From the NCBI GenBank assembly GCA_963921825.1, contig OY997594.1, forward strand, positions 6,019,001 through 6,083,000: 64,000 nt of DNA. Reading direction: 5' to 3'. Positions 10,353 through 21,875 of this stretch are shown in pieces. Made by a program: the position numbers and the translations under genes. The notes below the pieces were generated by a model, which was given only the letters and a program-made list of their open reading frames with translations, was not told where the DNA came from and made no database searches. The first letter of the stretch is position 1. Every line of letters starts with the position of its first letter. The stretch comes from Erodium maritimum (Eukaryota > Streptophyta > Magnoliopsida > Geraniales > Geraniaceae).

Positions 10353-11533
10353 CATCTGATACTCGTGATTTCTTACTCTCAAGCAACGGGGACAAGGTAC
10401 ACTACCTTCATTGGTTGATTATAATTATGCCTTGTTTTTATCATTCAAAAACTATCCTACTCACACTTGTTTGCAGGTACCCGTCTCCTTCCTTAAAGGC
10501 AAGCTCGTAGGCTTGTATTTCTGTCAAAACATACCACAACCTCCTCGCATGCAAGCGCTCAAGAAGGTTTACGAGAAGGCTAAATCGCGTGGTTTTGATT
10601 TCGAGATCGTGCAAATAATCTTCCATTACCATCCTTTCAATGCCTTTTACCCTCATGACACAGACCCGTCTGTATTGCAATGCTGTGAAGATGTCAGCTG
10701 GTTGACACTGCCTTTCAAGGATCCAAGCTATAGGAAAATACAACGCATCCTTCACTGTCTTCAAGAAGAGGATACATATTGGTACTCAGACGATTTAGGA
10801 GATCTCGAAGTTGTAGAACACTGGGTTGGAGATAGCCTCATTTTAATCTATCCACACAAGGGCGAGGCTGAGACTGAGGCTGATCACGGTAGTGGAGTCC
10901 AATTTGAGTTATCAAGTGCCCAAATTCTTGAAATTTGGGGGGGTCGAAGGCTATCTGTATAAACGACCATCTCTTTACCAGCTTGAGTATGAGGTACAAA
11001 AAAGAGATGTCACATTGCAATCACTTTTTCCTCCTGAAGAACGTCTCAGGCGGCATGTGGGAGATGGATATGATCTTGTTGATGCTGCTTCCCAACTCTC
11101 GGGGAAGAGGGTTCTTGTTTTGTTTGAAAAGCAGTATGGAGACCATCGTGGGCGTGGTGGTAACTTTGTATCGATGCTGAAATCTGAGTATGAGGCACAA
11201 CAAGAAGATAACGTAGAAGAAGAACGTAAGTTTGAGGTAGTGTATGTCTCGACTGGACTCTGTGAGTCATCCTTCGATGAGTTCACCAAAGACATGTCAT
11301 GGTTGGTTCGGCCTTATTGTAAATACGGGATACATATTTTCTTGCCAAAGTGTATCAAGGCGAATGCAAGCGAGGCATGTGTGGTGGCCTTTAACGAGCA
11401 AGGCGAGCTCATTGCCAAGGCAAATCCCTTACCTGAAACGAAGGAAGGTGAGAAGCTTCCATTTCCCTTCATTGATCAAGATTTGGAAAAGGCTATCAAC
11501 TTGGAAGTTGAAGCAATGTGTAGTGTGTGGTAA

Positions 11534-11729
11534 TTATGTGCCTACTATCCTGCCTTGCTATCTTTCCCAACAGGACTATTGTTTAAGGGGATGATTGCAC
11601 CTACTCATATCTTTTTTTATGAAAGAGCACTTAATTATGTTTACATGTACACGATTTTCACTTAGTTATGCATAATTTCAAAATTCGTTTTTGTGGTACC
11701 ATAACTTTCTAATATAACTTTAGGTCTAC
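11534..11729 (+). other. 3' flank of copy A up to the LINE insertion
   Basis: This is aligned with copy B 35,794-35,999 (shared ATTATGTGCCTA, GTTTACATGTACACGATTTTC and CATAATTTCAAAATTC, with small indels). It probably includes the 3' untranslated region of the ancestral nucleoredoxin-like gene. The last 14 bases (11,716-11,729) form the left copy of the LINE's target-site duplication. Confidence 0.7.
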
Positions 11730-11991
11730 AATAACCAACCGAGTACTGCTGAGTTTGGTCCTTCTTTTCTCTCAACAAGCAACAGTGATGTCTCTATTGT
11801 TCTTCAGTTCTTCATCTGTTCTTCACTGATCTTCAAGGCTCTGTCTCTGCTGCAATCTCCTCGATCCTTCATCTGACTTCACTTCTCTTGCTTCTGGTGT
11901 AGTGTCCAGGGTGATCTAACCCAAGATCATCGGACCACCTCTCCTCTTCTATTTCTTCTTCATCTATTGCCTCTTTGGTACTAAGGCCATA

Positions 11992-14544
11992 ATGTGGAAG
12001 CCGCGTTCAAGACCTGCCTTGGTTCCTCTGCACAACTCCTTCCATCAGCTGGGGACACATCTTTCCCTTCAAGAACACAGTGGAGAACCTCCTCGTCCTC
12101 CTCTGTCTCACAAAAACAAAGCAAGTAGGCCTATCTCCCCTGCTCTTTCTGATAAAACACAGCAGTACTCATCTGGGGGATGTACAAAACTGATTGATGG
12201 CCAAAAGATGTTTTACTATAACAACTTCAAACCAGTTTCTTCGGGGAGGGACTCAACGCCGCCAATGCACAGCCCTCCTCTAGGAAGAGCCAATCTTGGC
12301 CCCCCCTCTTCTACACCTTCAGAAAATATGCAGATACAAGCTATTGAGGCTGGACAAGGTACTGAAGCTGGATCATCTTCCATGGGCTACCCTCCCCCAG
12401 GTTTTGAAAAGGTATTGCCAGGTGCAACATTGAGAAAAGGCAAGAACAACACAGCCTACATTGCTTTTGTTCTTAATATCCCTCCAAAAGCCAGCAGTGA
12501 TTGGCTGGATGCACTCTTTGGCCAACTTCAAGGTTTTGTTAAATCAATGGTGGGATACAAACCAAATGCAAGAGGGAACTGGTATGGCTTCATCTACTTT
12601 CATACAAAAGGAGAGTTACAACAAGCAATTATTCAAACAAATGGGATCACTTTCAGAAATCAAACCCTCTTTGTCACAGAAGCATGGGATAGAAGTAAGA
12701 GAGATAATCCCATGCCTGCAAGACTTCCAACAGCTCTAAGATATCAACAAAGAGAATATGCTGAATACAAAAATCAGGGCTCAATAGTAACAGCAAAGGC
12801 AAAAATTTGGGATGCATCACACCTGGCTATATCCCATGTAAATTTACCAGTGGAGGAAATTATGCAGGAAATTGCTTTGGAGGGGATCTGTGAAATACAA
12901 CTAAAAGACCTTGGCAATAAAGTCCTGATGGTCCATTGCCCTGACCCTGAATTTGACAAACAACTCTTCTATGAGGATGGAGCTTGGCTTCAACAATGGC
13001 TCTCTTTTATTCCTGGTAAGGATGCCTTAACAAAGAAGGGTGGGAAACTGAGTTGGTTTGCTATACAAGGCTTACCATATCATGGCTGGTGTGTTCAGAC
13101 TTTTCAAGCTGCAGTTATAAATCAAGGGAAGATTTGCTATTCCCATCCAATTACTACACAAGACCTGCACATCCATATAGCTTATGTACTGGTTCATACA
13201 CAAAGTTTAAAAGAGATTTCAGAAGAGGTCTCCATCACATTAGGAGGACAAAGCTTCAAAGTACTGGTTTACTCTATTATGCCAATGGATATGCCTCCAT
13301 TGCACAATCCTACTATCAAAAATCCATACAACCATTCCTTAGAACAATCTGAATCCACAACATCAGAAGCTGATTATAACAGTGACTACTCAAAGGAAGC
13401 TCAATCTGATGATTCCAAAGACAGACACATTGAAAGCTCTGTAGATCCCTCACTAACACATTCCCAGCCAGCATTAATGGTGAAAGTAAATCTGGAGACC
13501 AATCTCATTAAGGAAGGGAATGTTGTGGAACCCAACTCAAGGCTGGAGATAATAAATGAAGGTATGGAAGCTGTAAGAGAGGGTACTGAACCTGTGGTTG
13601 GTAGTATCTCAACTTCCTTTGATCCACAATTAGTTGAGGAGGATTGGTTATTTGTGAAAGACACCTTTGAAAGTGTTGAAAGGGTGACTGCTGTCTTGCA
13701 TATACTTAAAGAGGAAGTGCCATCCATACCCAGCTTTGAAATCCCTACAGTACCTGTTATTCAAGTAACTAAGTCTCAACCAGCAACAGTAGCCAACTCT
13801 GTCCAGTTACATCAAAATTCAGCCTCCATTCAAATCCCCCCTAGCATTGAACAATTGGGATCCGACCAAACACTTGAAGAAAGGACAGAAGACACAACTA
13901 TTTTGAGAGAAGAGAAAAGCTTGGCTTTGGAAAGAGAGAAGCATTTATTGAAACAAAAGGGTATTTCTGATTTTGGCCCTACAGATTTAAAAAGATCCCA
14001 TTTTACAGCTGCCTCTGTTGAAGGATTAGACTCATCCCCTACATTCTCAACTCTTGAGGGGCCACAAGGACTTGACTATCTAGAATCAGGTGTGGAAGAC
14101 ATAACCTCTCCTCAACCCTCTCTCCTCTCATCTCAAGTACAAGAAGTTGCTGAATATCTTGGACTATCTCCATCCACATCTGCTGCAGTATCTACCAAAT
14201 TAAGAGGGAAGAAAAAACAAATCAAAACCCAAGCTCGTCCATATGGTACTAGGTCAAAATTGAGACGAAAGGAAGCACCTGTTATACCTCAGATACAAAA
14301 TCAACCTATTAGTTTCTTGAAGGACACTTCTGAGGCAAAGAAGGCATGGGAGTTTGGCAAGGCCATAGGTCTAAAATCAAAGTTGAAGGAAGTAGATATC
14401 TTGCAAAGACTGAATCATCTGGATGAAGCCATTCTTACTGAGGCATTGGAGGAAAGGTTAGAAGAGGCTAATACACTTACAGTATTGGAGGAGGGTACTA
14501 AAGAACCAGTGGGAGATACTCTCATTAACCTATCCTCTCTATAA
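11992..14544 (+). CDS. LINE ORF1: RRM plus DUF4283 RNA-binding protein, 850 aa
   Basis: An uninterrupted frame of 850 residues. Residues ~150-240 look like an RNA-recognition motif (TAYIAFVLNIPPKASSDWLD, then GNWYGFIYFHTKGELQQAI). Residues ~265-435 follow the DUF4283 pattern: LPVEEIMQEIALEG, NKVLMVHCPDPEFDKQL, a WL..WLSFIPG block, and WFAIQGLPYHGWCVQTF. The region from ~450 to 720 is acidic and serine-rich, probably disordered. A basic stretch (KLRGKKKQIKTQARPYGTRS, ~735-755) could be a nuclear or RNA-binding segment, and the end (~780-840) is helical. No CCHC knuckle is seen. The protein is expected to bind element RNA in a ribonucleoprotein. ORF2 starts 5 bases after its stop, so translation may be coupled. 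Confidence 0.88.
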   Translation: MWKPRSRPALVPLHNSFHQLGTHLSLQEHSGEPPRPPLSHKNKASRPISPALSDKTQQYSSGGCTKLIDGQKMFYYNNFKPVSSGRDSTPPMHSPPLGRANLGPPSSTPSENMQIQAIEAGQGTEAGSSSMGYPPPGFEKVLPGATLRKGKNNTAYIAFVLNIPPKASSDWLDALFGQLQGFVKSMVGYKPNARGNWYGFIYFHTKGELQQAIIQTNGITFRNQTLFVTEAWDRSKRDNPMPARLPTALRYQQREYAEYKNQGSIVTAKAKIWDASHLAISHVNLPVEEIMQEIALEGICEIQLKDLGNKVLMVHCPDPEFDKQLFYEDGAWLQQWLSFIPGKDALTKKGGKLSWFAIQGLPYHGWCVQTFQAAVINQGKICYSHPITTQDLHIHIAYVLVHTQSLKEISEEVSITLGGQSFKVLVYSIMPMDMPPLHNPTIKNPYNHSLEQSESTTSEADYNSDYSKEAQSDDSKDRHIESSVDPSLTHSQPALMVKVNLETNLIKEGNVVEPNSRLEIINEGMEAVREGTEPVVGSISTSFDPQLVEEDWLFVKDTFESVERVTAVLHILKEEVPSIPSFEIPTVPVIQVTKSQPATVANSVQLHQNSASIQIPPSIEQLGSDQTLEERTEDTTILREEKSLALEREKHLLKQKGISDFGPTDLKRSHFTAASVEGLDSSPTFSTLEGPQGLDYLESGVEDITSPQPSLLSSQVQEVAEYLGLSPSTSAAVSTKLRGKKKQIKTQARPYGTRSKLRRKEAPVIPQIQNQPISFLKDTSEAKKAWEFGKAIGLKSKLKEVDILQRLNHLDEAILTEALEERLEEANTLTVLEEGTKEPVGDTLINLSSL

Positions 14545-14549
14545 ATAAA

Positions 14550-17500
14550 ATGAAGATTCTCTCATGGAATGTGAGAGGAATCTCCTCTTCCCAAAAGAGG
14601 AGAAATTTCAGTTGCTTGCTCCACAAGCAACTCCCTGACTTTGTTATGATCCAAGAGTCAAAGATCCAAGCTTTCCCACACAATTTCCCAAGGCTATGTG
14701 GACTATCAACAGACTGGGAAGCAGCTGCAATAGATTCAGAAGGAGCTTCTGGGGGCATTATTACCTTATGGAAGAAATCAGAATATACAAAGACATCCAT
14801 CAAACCCTTACAAGGGGCCCTATTCTGGTATGGCATGCTTCCTCAACTCAATCAACAGTGCTGCATAATAAATGTATATGCCTCAACAAATCCCCAACTT
14901 AGAGCAACTTTATGGAGGAGTATAGAAAATGAGCTTGCAGATCAACATTCAGACACTATAATCATTATGGCAGGAGACTTCAATGCCACCCTTTCTCCTG
15001 AAGATAGATCAAGTCAGAGCAGTGGAGGATCTTCTAGGATTCAATTCCAAAGATTAATACATAACCTGGGGCTCATTGATCTACCTCTACAAAATGGGAA
15101 ATTTACATGGTTTGGCCATGGCTCCACAGCCTCAAGAATAGATAGATTCCTAGTCTCAAGTGATCTACTATCTCTATTGCCCTCACTCACACAAGCATGC
15201 CTCCCTAGATCCATTTCAGATCACAGACCATTGATGCTTCATAATAAGGTTCTGGATTGGGGCCCAAGGCCTTTTAAATTCCTCAACATTTGGCTTGAAG
15301 ACTCCAGATTTTTGCCTGCTGTGGTTGGATTTTTGGGCTAGCTACTCAATAACTGGATCCCCTCAATATATTCTCTGGATGAAATTAAAAATGCTAAGGG
15401 CTGATCTCAAGATATGGAACTCACAGGTGTTTGGAATTGTTGAAACACAAACCCAGCATTTAACAACTGCCATCAATGAGTTGGATAATGCTGTGGAACA
15501 AAGATTACTTACAGAGCAAGAAAACTCAATCAGAGGTGCTTATAAGGCTGAACTCATACAAAAATACAAGTTATTAGCCAAGCTTTTGAGTCAAAAGGCA
15601 AGGAAGAAGTGGTTTGATGATGGTGACAAAGGATCCAAATATTTCCACAGAATAGCAAATTTTCAAGGAGTCACAAAATATCTCAGCTTAGTTGATGTGA
15701 ATGGAGAATTAATCTCAGAGCCTTTGCTGATAAAGGCTGCTGCTACAAAGCATTTTCAAAGCTCTTTCCAGAATGATAACACTGAATTTATTGACCTTGA
15801 AGATCTTCCCTTCAACAATCTGACTTCTCAAGAAAAAATATGGCTTGAAGAACCTTTCTTGGAAACTGAAGTTCTTCAAGCCATTCTTGCCTGCAATGGG
15901 GAAAAGGCCACAGGGCCTGATGGTTTCACATTAAGATTCTTTCAAGCTGCTTGGGATATTATCAAATATGACTTCATGCTCTTCCTTCAAGATTTCCATA
16001 ACTCTGGACATTTGGGAAAAGGCATTAACTCCTCATTTATGGTGCTAATACCTAAGGGCCACTCACCTCTCACCTTCAATGACTATAGGCCAATCAGCCT
16101 TATGGGAGGTCCATACAAAATTTTATCTAAACTTCTTTCCACAAGACTCAAGATGGTGATTAGTAAACTAGTGGGGGATGAGCAGTCAGGATTCATTGCT
16201 GGCAGACAAATAGTAGATGGGATTCTTATTGCTTCTGAAGTTGTGGACAATATCAAAAAATCAAAGGTTAAAGCTATCATTTTCAAGGCAGATTTTCAGA
16301 AAGCATTTGATAGAGTCAGCTGGAACTATGTTATGCAAATACTGGAAAAAATGGGTTTTGGCCCAAGATGGAGAATGTGGATGCTCTCTTGTTTCAGAGC
16401 TACTGTTTCAGTCCTAATAAATGGCTCTCCCAGCAAAGACTTTCAAATATCTAGAGGACTCAGACAAGGATGTGCTCTCTCCCCTCTTATTTTTGTATTG
16501 GTAGCTGAAGGCTTGAATCAGATTATGAAAGCAGGCTCTCTGAACAATCTCTTCCATGGAATCAAGTCCTCTCTTCATGGCCCAACAATAACACACCTAC
16601 AATTTGCAGATGACTCAATATTGTTTATACAAGCCATACCAGATCAGGTCAGATGTTTAAAATTTGCTTTAGCCATGTTTCAATCTGCATCAGGACTAGC
16701 AGTCAATTATGATAAATCTCAGATCATACTTATGAACCTTACACAAGGAGAAGAACAGATCATCAATTCTATTATACACTGCCCTGTTACCACATTGCCT
16801 ATAATATACTTGGGCTTTCCTCTTGGGGCCAACACAAGAAGATCCAAAACTTGGGAGCCTATATTGCAAAAATTTAAAAAATCACTTGGTCTTTGGCAAG
16901 CAAAACTCCTGTCTTTAGGGGGCAGGATAACTCTGATAAAGTCCACACTAGGAGCATTGCCTCTCTATTATTTTTCAATCCTTAAAGCTCCAAAATCAGT
17001 GATCACCAGTATGGAGAGATGGCAAAGAAAATTTCTATGGCATGGAAAAATCTCTGGAAAAGGGTGTTGCAAGGTTAACTGGGGGAAGGTCTGCAAGTCT
17101 AAAAAGGATGGTGGTCTAGGCATCAAGAAACTTTCTATTATGAATCTTGCACTCCTAGCAAAATGGTGGTGGAGTTTTGCATTAGAAAATAATGCTTTGT
17201 GGAAATTAGTCATATGTGCAAAATTTGGCTGGAGCAGTAATGATTGGGATCTCTCTAAATTCTCAGAAATTGGCTCAACTAGCTTTATATCACACATTAT
17301 AAATTTGATCAAAGAGCCCAGGTTTGAAGAATATTTTGGCTCTAAGGGCCTTCATTGGAAAATTGGCAATGGTGAGAGGGCTTTTTTCTGGCTGGACACT
17401 TGATGGGGGGATTCATCTTTCAAAAATCTCTTCCCTAGGCTCTTTGTCTTATCTCAGTCCAAGAATATTATGGTGGCTGAGGCCTGGGATGGTATTGCCT

Positions 17501-18252
17501 GGGATCTTGACTTCTCTAGAACCCCTAGAGGCAGAGCTGAGATGGACTGGTCTTCACTATGTTTAATTCTTAATGGGATAACATTATCCTCTCAGCAAGA
17601 TGTGTTAGTTTGGAAGTGCGATCCCAAAGGATACACTGTAAGGAAGCTGTACCTGGCTCTTGAACATCATGGCTCTCAATCACATTCAATATCAGCTTGG
17701 AGTAATCTTCTTTGGATACCTGGAATCCCTCCTAAGGTTACTGCTTTCTCTTGGTTAGCATGCCATGAAGCAATACCTTCAAAGTGCTTTTTGGAAGCTA
17801 GGGGCATCTCCTTTTCTCTCCAAGAACTTCTGTGTCCTATATGTCAATGGGATCTTGAGGATGAAAGTTACATATTACTGCATTGTGCTAGAGCTTGGCA
17901 AGTTTGGTGTAAGCTAGCTGATTGGTGGGGATTTGTAGTGATCATTTCCAGCTCTGTCAAAGATTTCTTAATCTCCTGGCCTTCTCTCCTCAGGAGGAAA
18001 TATAAGAAAAATTTGATCCAAATTTTCCAACTCACATTGTGGCATCTATGGCTAGCTAGAAATGCTAAAGTCTTCAGAGGAGAATTATCCACAGCTGAAG
18101 AGATTTTTCACAAAATTATGCAGCAATCCTATTCTTGGGAATGGTCATCCTTTCACAAATCTAAAAAATATTTTCCTTTCAGTAATTGGCAGCTCTATTC
18201 CAAAGCCTGCATTGATTGGAAGCTTCTTCCTTCTGTTTCTGTACCTTTGTAA
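14550..18252 (+). pseudogene. LINE ORF2: AP-type endonuclease, reverse transcriptase, zf-RVT, with one frameshift and one nonsense codon
   Basis: 14,550-15,341 encodes the APE-like endonuclease (MKILSWNVRGIS, a Q-E-S-K block, AGDFNATL, and the terminal ISDHRPLML). A single extra base at about 15,320-15,335 then shifts the frame. 15,295-17,403 carries the reverse transcriptase: KATGPDGFTLRFFQ, DYRPISLMGGPYKI, ADFQKAFDRVSW, GLRQGCALSPLIF and the catalytic FADDS at about 16,606. At 17,401 a TGA stands where a tryptophan codon is expected, and the same frame then runs on to 18,252 with the zf-RVT domain (WIPGIPPKVTAFSWLA, then CPICQWDLEDESYILLHC). There is no RNase H. With only two simple lesions this is a young copy, but it cannot mobilise itself. 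Confidence 0.9.
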
Positions 18253-19098
18253 ATCCTGTGATTGGGGTGGGGGTTCTGGGCTGGGTTTTGGGTGGTTTGG
18301 TGAGTGTGGTAAGTGGTGAGGTTCATTATCTTTGTTGGGTTCTTCTCCTACTTTTGTGTGTGGTTAGCTTCACCTTAGGCCTTTGGTGTGTGGGTAGTTT
18401 AATTTTTAGTTTGAGTGGCTTTTCTAGTTTTTTTGCTGTTGTTTTTCTCTTATGCAGCTTCTCCTTTTGGCCTCTTTTTGTTGGGAGCAGCAGTCATTCT
18501 CTCATTCTGCTGAACTTCTCAACTCATCCTTGACTGTCTTTGGCTCATGATACTGGCCTGCCCTGCATTGTTTTCTCCCTACAATCAAGTGGGAAGCATT
18601 TTGGGTATTTCTACGAAACACTACTTCAGTTCTTAGGCACTGCATTATCACTTGTCATCCAGTTAGCAAACTCAATCTTTTGCTCTTGCTTCTGGCTTGC
18701 CCTGCCTTGTATGTCCCAACATTCATTATGGGAGGCATTTCGGGCTCTATCAAAAATCACTACATCAGTTCTTCTGCATTATTTTACCTCTCAACATCAA
18801 GATAGCCGGTTCAGCTGCATAATCACAAGCCTCTCTACATTGGCAAAGGGAGCTTCACATGTCTGGCTCATGTACTGCACTCAAAATGGATCACTATCAC
18901 TCATTTGCCATCTATTGGTTAAAGTCACTTGCACCAAATGTGCTCTGGGGTTTCAAATTCCTTCCCCTTTGTATTCATTTTTTTGGTTTGGTTTTTGTTG
19001 TTGATCTTTAGTTGATCGACTTGTATTCTTCTTTAACCTCTAAAGAGGTCTTAATAATATTCCTGTCTTGCTGATCAAAAAAAAAACTTTAGGTCTAC

Positions 19099-19400
19099 CA
19101 TTCCAACAAATTTCATAAAGGAACTTGATTAAACATATGGCATTAATGGAGGTTTAGGCAATTTTTCTTTTTTATTTGGTTGGGTTAGTAACATGACTTG
19201 ATTGTAGAGATGACAAAATAACCCGAACTTGATGGGTACCCAACATCTTCTGGTACAATTTATAAAATTTTGCTCTTCCTTCCTATCAGTTTTTTTGGGC
19301 TCCTTTTATGTGGTTAAAAGGGTTGCTTCCTAAGTACAATATGTTTGTTTGGCTGATTATGCATAATGCTTATTTTTGGAAGCGAGGGGAAGTGTATCAC
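19099..19400 (+). pseudogene. LINE zf-RVT relic in the duplicated 3' flank, copy A
   Basis: This resumes the alignment with copy B (36,011-36,310) after the LINE. The end of the block translates as KGLLPKYNMFVWLIMHNAYF, the conserved start of a zinc-finger RVT domain of a plant LINE, followed in copy B by more of the same domain. The relic therefore predates the duplication of the nucleoredoxin-like gene. Homology between copies stops near 19,390. Confidence 0.6.
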
Positions 19401-19740
19401 CACTGTAGGAGTTGAGCTTTTTGGTTAGTAATTCGCCTTTTTAATTCTATCATTTTTTGCTTGAACCTGTATTGTTAATTTGTTATACACTGGCTTTCGG
19501 ATCCTGTTTCAGGTGTTAAGCTTAGTGATCTATTGTTAAGGTCTACTCAATCCGATGATAACTCGAACATGAAATGTTGGTAAAATAATATAATATGTGG
19601 TGACTACTCATACCTGTTAGAAGGGTGATTTGTGGGTTTTGTTTCTTAGCTCCACCGGATGGTGTGTTCTATTTTATCCTTTTTGTGCATATATTCAGGC
19701 TATTTTTTTTTTTTTTTACATTTTTGGGATCTTATATGAC
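19401..19740. other. AT-rich spacer
   Basis: No gene or element is recognised. The last ten bases (19,731-19,740, CTTATATGAC) are the left target duplication of the Mutator-like element that follows. Confidence 0.5.
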
Positions 19741-20689
19741 GAGAAAAAATCAAATAGAAACCATAGCTTAACCTAAAAACTGTGTGAACCAATCCAAGCC
19801 ATTCATTTCACAAATGGATGGCTGAGATTATTAGTAGGATGTTGACTTGTTGACTTCTGTTAGAAGAAAAAAAACAGCACAATTCGGTGGCATTTTTGTA
19901 ATATTCCTTAGTTTTGTGAGGGTAAACTCGTAATATCAAATTGTTCTTCTCAACTACGCGACTCTTCCGATCTCTCAGTCACAACTCACGGTTTTCTCTC
20001 ACGCACTCGCTCTCAGTTCGTTCTTCTCGCTCGGGTCGTCATTTTTCTGCAGATTTGTTCGAGTTTTTCGTCAATCTTAAGCATAATCAAGCGTTCCGGT
20101 TGAGTTCTACGCATTGTATTGAGGTTTGGTCTCCGATTCTCATTGTGTCGATCATTTTCTGCCGTGATAAGCTTCACTGATTTAGGGATTTGTTTTGGAA
20201 ATACAGTCGATTTTGACCTAGTTTTCGAGTTCGACAGTTGATTTTGTTACTTCAAAGCGTTTTTGTATGCGATTTCCGGAGGGAGGAACATATATTCAGG
20301 GTTTGGAAAGCTTTGTGCTCTGTTTTTAGTTATTTTTCAACTTAACTGCATGTGCGTTGATGTTTGATCTTGGTTTTGTGTTTGATTGTGCATTTTGTTT
20401 GTCTAAAACTTGTAAATCTCTTGTATTTTGCGTTTGATTGTCTCATTTTCCTTTGCATGCGTGTTGATTTTGATTTTTTGATGATATGTCTGTGAGCATG
20501 TACTGATTTCGAAGTTTGATCTCAGATGATGTGTTTTGTGGTTGTATACGATTGGTAAGCATGACAATGTGTTTTCTGGTTGAGTAAAAGAATGTTTTCA
20601 TGACTGAAGTGAAGCTTGGTATGCATTTTGAAGTTTGAATTGGGGAGGGTTGAACATGCGAGAGGTGGTGTATCTGTGTTTTATCAACA

Positions 20690-21050
20690 CTGACATTCAC
20701 ATTTATCAACTCTGTGAGATAGATTTATCACTTATATTTTTTAGTATTGAATAAGTATCAACTCTGTGAGTTATCAACATTTGTATTCATTTTTATCAAC
20801 ATTGCATTGTTTTTTTATCAGCTCTATGATGTATGTTTATCAGTCTTAGTATCTGTGTTTATCACAACTGTATTGTACTTTTATCAACACTGTGATCTGT
20901 GTTTATCAGTCTTATTATGTGTGTTTATCACAACTGTCCTGTGCTTTTATCAACACTGTGATCTGTGTTTATCAGTCTTATTATGTGTGTTTATCACAAC
21001 TGTCCTGTGCTTTTATCAACACTGTGATCTAGGTTTATCAAACACACTCA
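20690..21050 (+). repeat. 5' TTTATCA repeat array with a 66-bp higher-order unit
   Basis: About 17 copies of a TTTATCA core occur, each followed by AACACTG, AGTCTT or CAACTGT. From about 20,878 they form a 66-bp composite of three cores repeated about two and a half times almost without change, which shows recent unequal exchange. The same core reappears in the same orientation downstream of the gene. Confidence 0.85.
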
Positions 21051-21086
21051 GCTTTGATCTTATGTATAAGTGTGTGTTTCAGAGAA

Positions 21087-21875
21087 ATGGTGAAGACTAG
21101 ATCGAATGAGGATTCACTTCTCCTGAAGGACTTGATCCCAGGTAAAAGGTTTAGAATAATTTAAACTTTTTTTTTATTATATGCTTTTAGTATGATTGGT
21201 GATTTTTTGTGTTTTTGAATGTGTTGTGCAGTCAAAGCGAAGAAACGTCATGTTATCAAGATCAAAGTCCCTCCGGATCCTGCCAATGTTGTAGGAGGAG
21301 AGAGCTCATCCGCGACTGCTGATCCTATTCCAACAAAGGATGCAGGACAAAAGTTGTTGATGCCTGCTCCTCGTAATCCAGCGGAGGGATCAGCCATAGC
21401 TCCTCCTCCGAACCCAGCAAATGATGTAGCAGAAAATAGCTCATCTGCAACTGCTGCTCCTGCTGCTCCTGCTCCTAATCCGACAAAGGATGCAGGACAA
21501 AGCTCATCTATGAAAGCATTCGTAGGTCCTGTGAAGAAGAGACCACAGCCGGAGGCCAATGCTCTTGCAAACCCAATTCCAAAGAGGACCAAGAAGGATC
21601 AGGTTCGTGTAAGAGGTGATGGTCTTCGGAGGTTGAAGGTCAGGACATCACCTAAGTCCTTGGTCAATTTCATGGAGGGAATGAGTGATTTGCAGAAGAA
21701 GGCAGTACAGGACATGGGGTTTGGGAGTATCTTGCTGCTGGAGGTGAAGGACTTACCACAAGCCCTTGGGTTTTGGCTTGTGAGTAATATCCATACTCAA
21801 ATCCAAAGCAAGCATCGTCAAGATCCATGGTACCAACTCAGGAAGGGACCTGGTCAGAGAGATTTATCAATATAA
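21087..21875 (+). CDS. Two-exon gene inside the Mutator-like element; resembles the N-terminal part of Ulp1-type transposon proteins
   Basis: The start is ATG 21,087 (MVKTRSNEDSLLLKDLIP). Exon 1 ends at 21,141 (CCCAG/GTAAAA) and exon 2 begins at 21,232 (TGTGCAG/TC), restoring frame to give about 232 residues. Residues ~20-115 are low-complexity Ala/Pro/Ser with two copies of a PNPTKDAGQ/PIPTKDAGQ block and basic runs. Residues ~150-220 form a compact domain: LKVRTSPKSLVNFMEGMSDL, then KAVQDMGFGSILLLEVKDLP, then FWLVSNIHTQ. I recognise this helical block from proteins of plant Mutator-like elements that end in a Ulp1 protease domain. Here the frame stops before any protease, inside the 3' repeat array, so the gene is probably truncated. 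Its role is unknown. Confidence 0.6.

Larger units (their letters stand above)
8554..11533 (+). pseudogene. Nucleoredoxin-like gene, copy A (disrupted)
   Basis: Exons by comparison with copy B: 8,554-8,928, 9,250-9,798 resuming at about 10,358-10,396, and 10,477-11,533, with AG-acceptor and GT-donor sites at the same places. The encoded repeats match plant nucleoredoxins: 'LF..ERAFLVKNNAQK', then TRX-like strands, then a GAE-L-PL-ER helix. Two lesions kill it. A 554-bp element sits in exon 2 after DQLLTS and adds a stop at 9,844-9,846. In exon 3, a G run near 10,937-10,943 has seven Gs where copy B has six, which shifts the frame. Compared with copy B it also lacks one 99-bp unit in exon 3 and has 3 extra bases near 11,085. 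A truncated N-terminal product of about 320 residues could still be made. No CXXC motif is present. Homology to copy B runs on into the 3' flank. Confidence 0.85.
11730..19084 (+). mobile_element. Near-complete L1-type LINE, about 7.4 kb
   Basis: It is bounded by a 14-bp direct repeat, AACTTTAGGTCTAC, at 11,716-11,729 and 19,085-19,098, and ends in a short poly-A tail (19,077-19,086). Copy B at 35,990-36,010 has the matching unoccupied site with one substitution. The layout is a 5' leader (11,730-11,991), ORF1 (11,992-14,544), a 5-base gap, ORF2 (14,550-18,252, two lesions) and a GT-rich 3' untranslated region (18,253-19,076). The features match plant L1/ATLINE elements. TSD length, poly-A and full 5' end indicate ordinary target-primed reverse transcription and fairly recent insertion. 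Confidence 0.92.
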
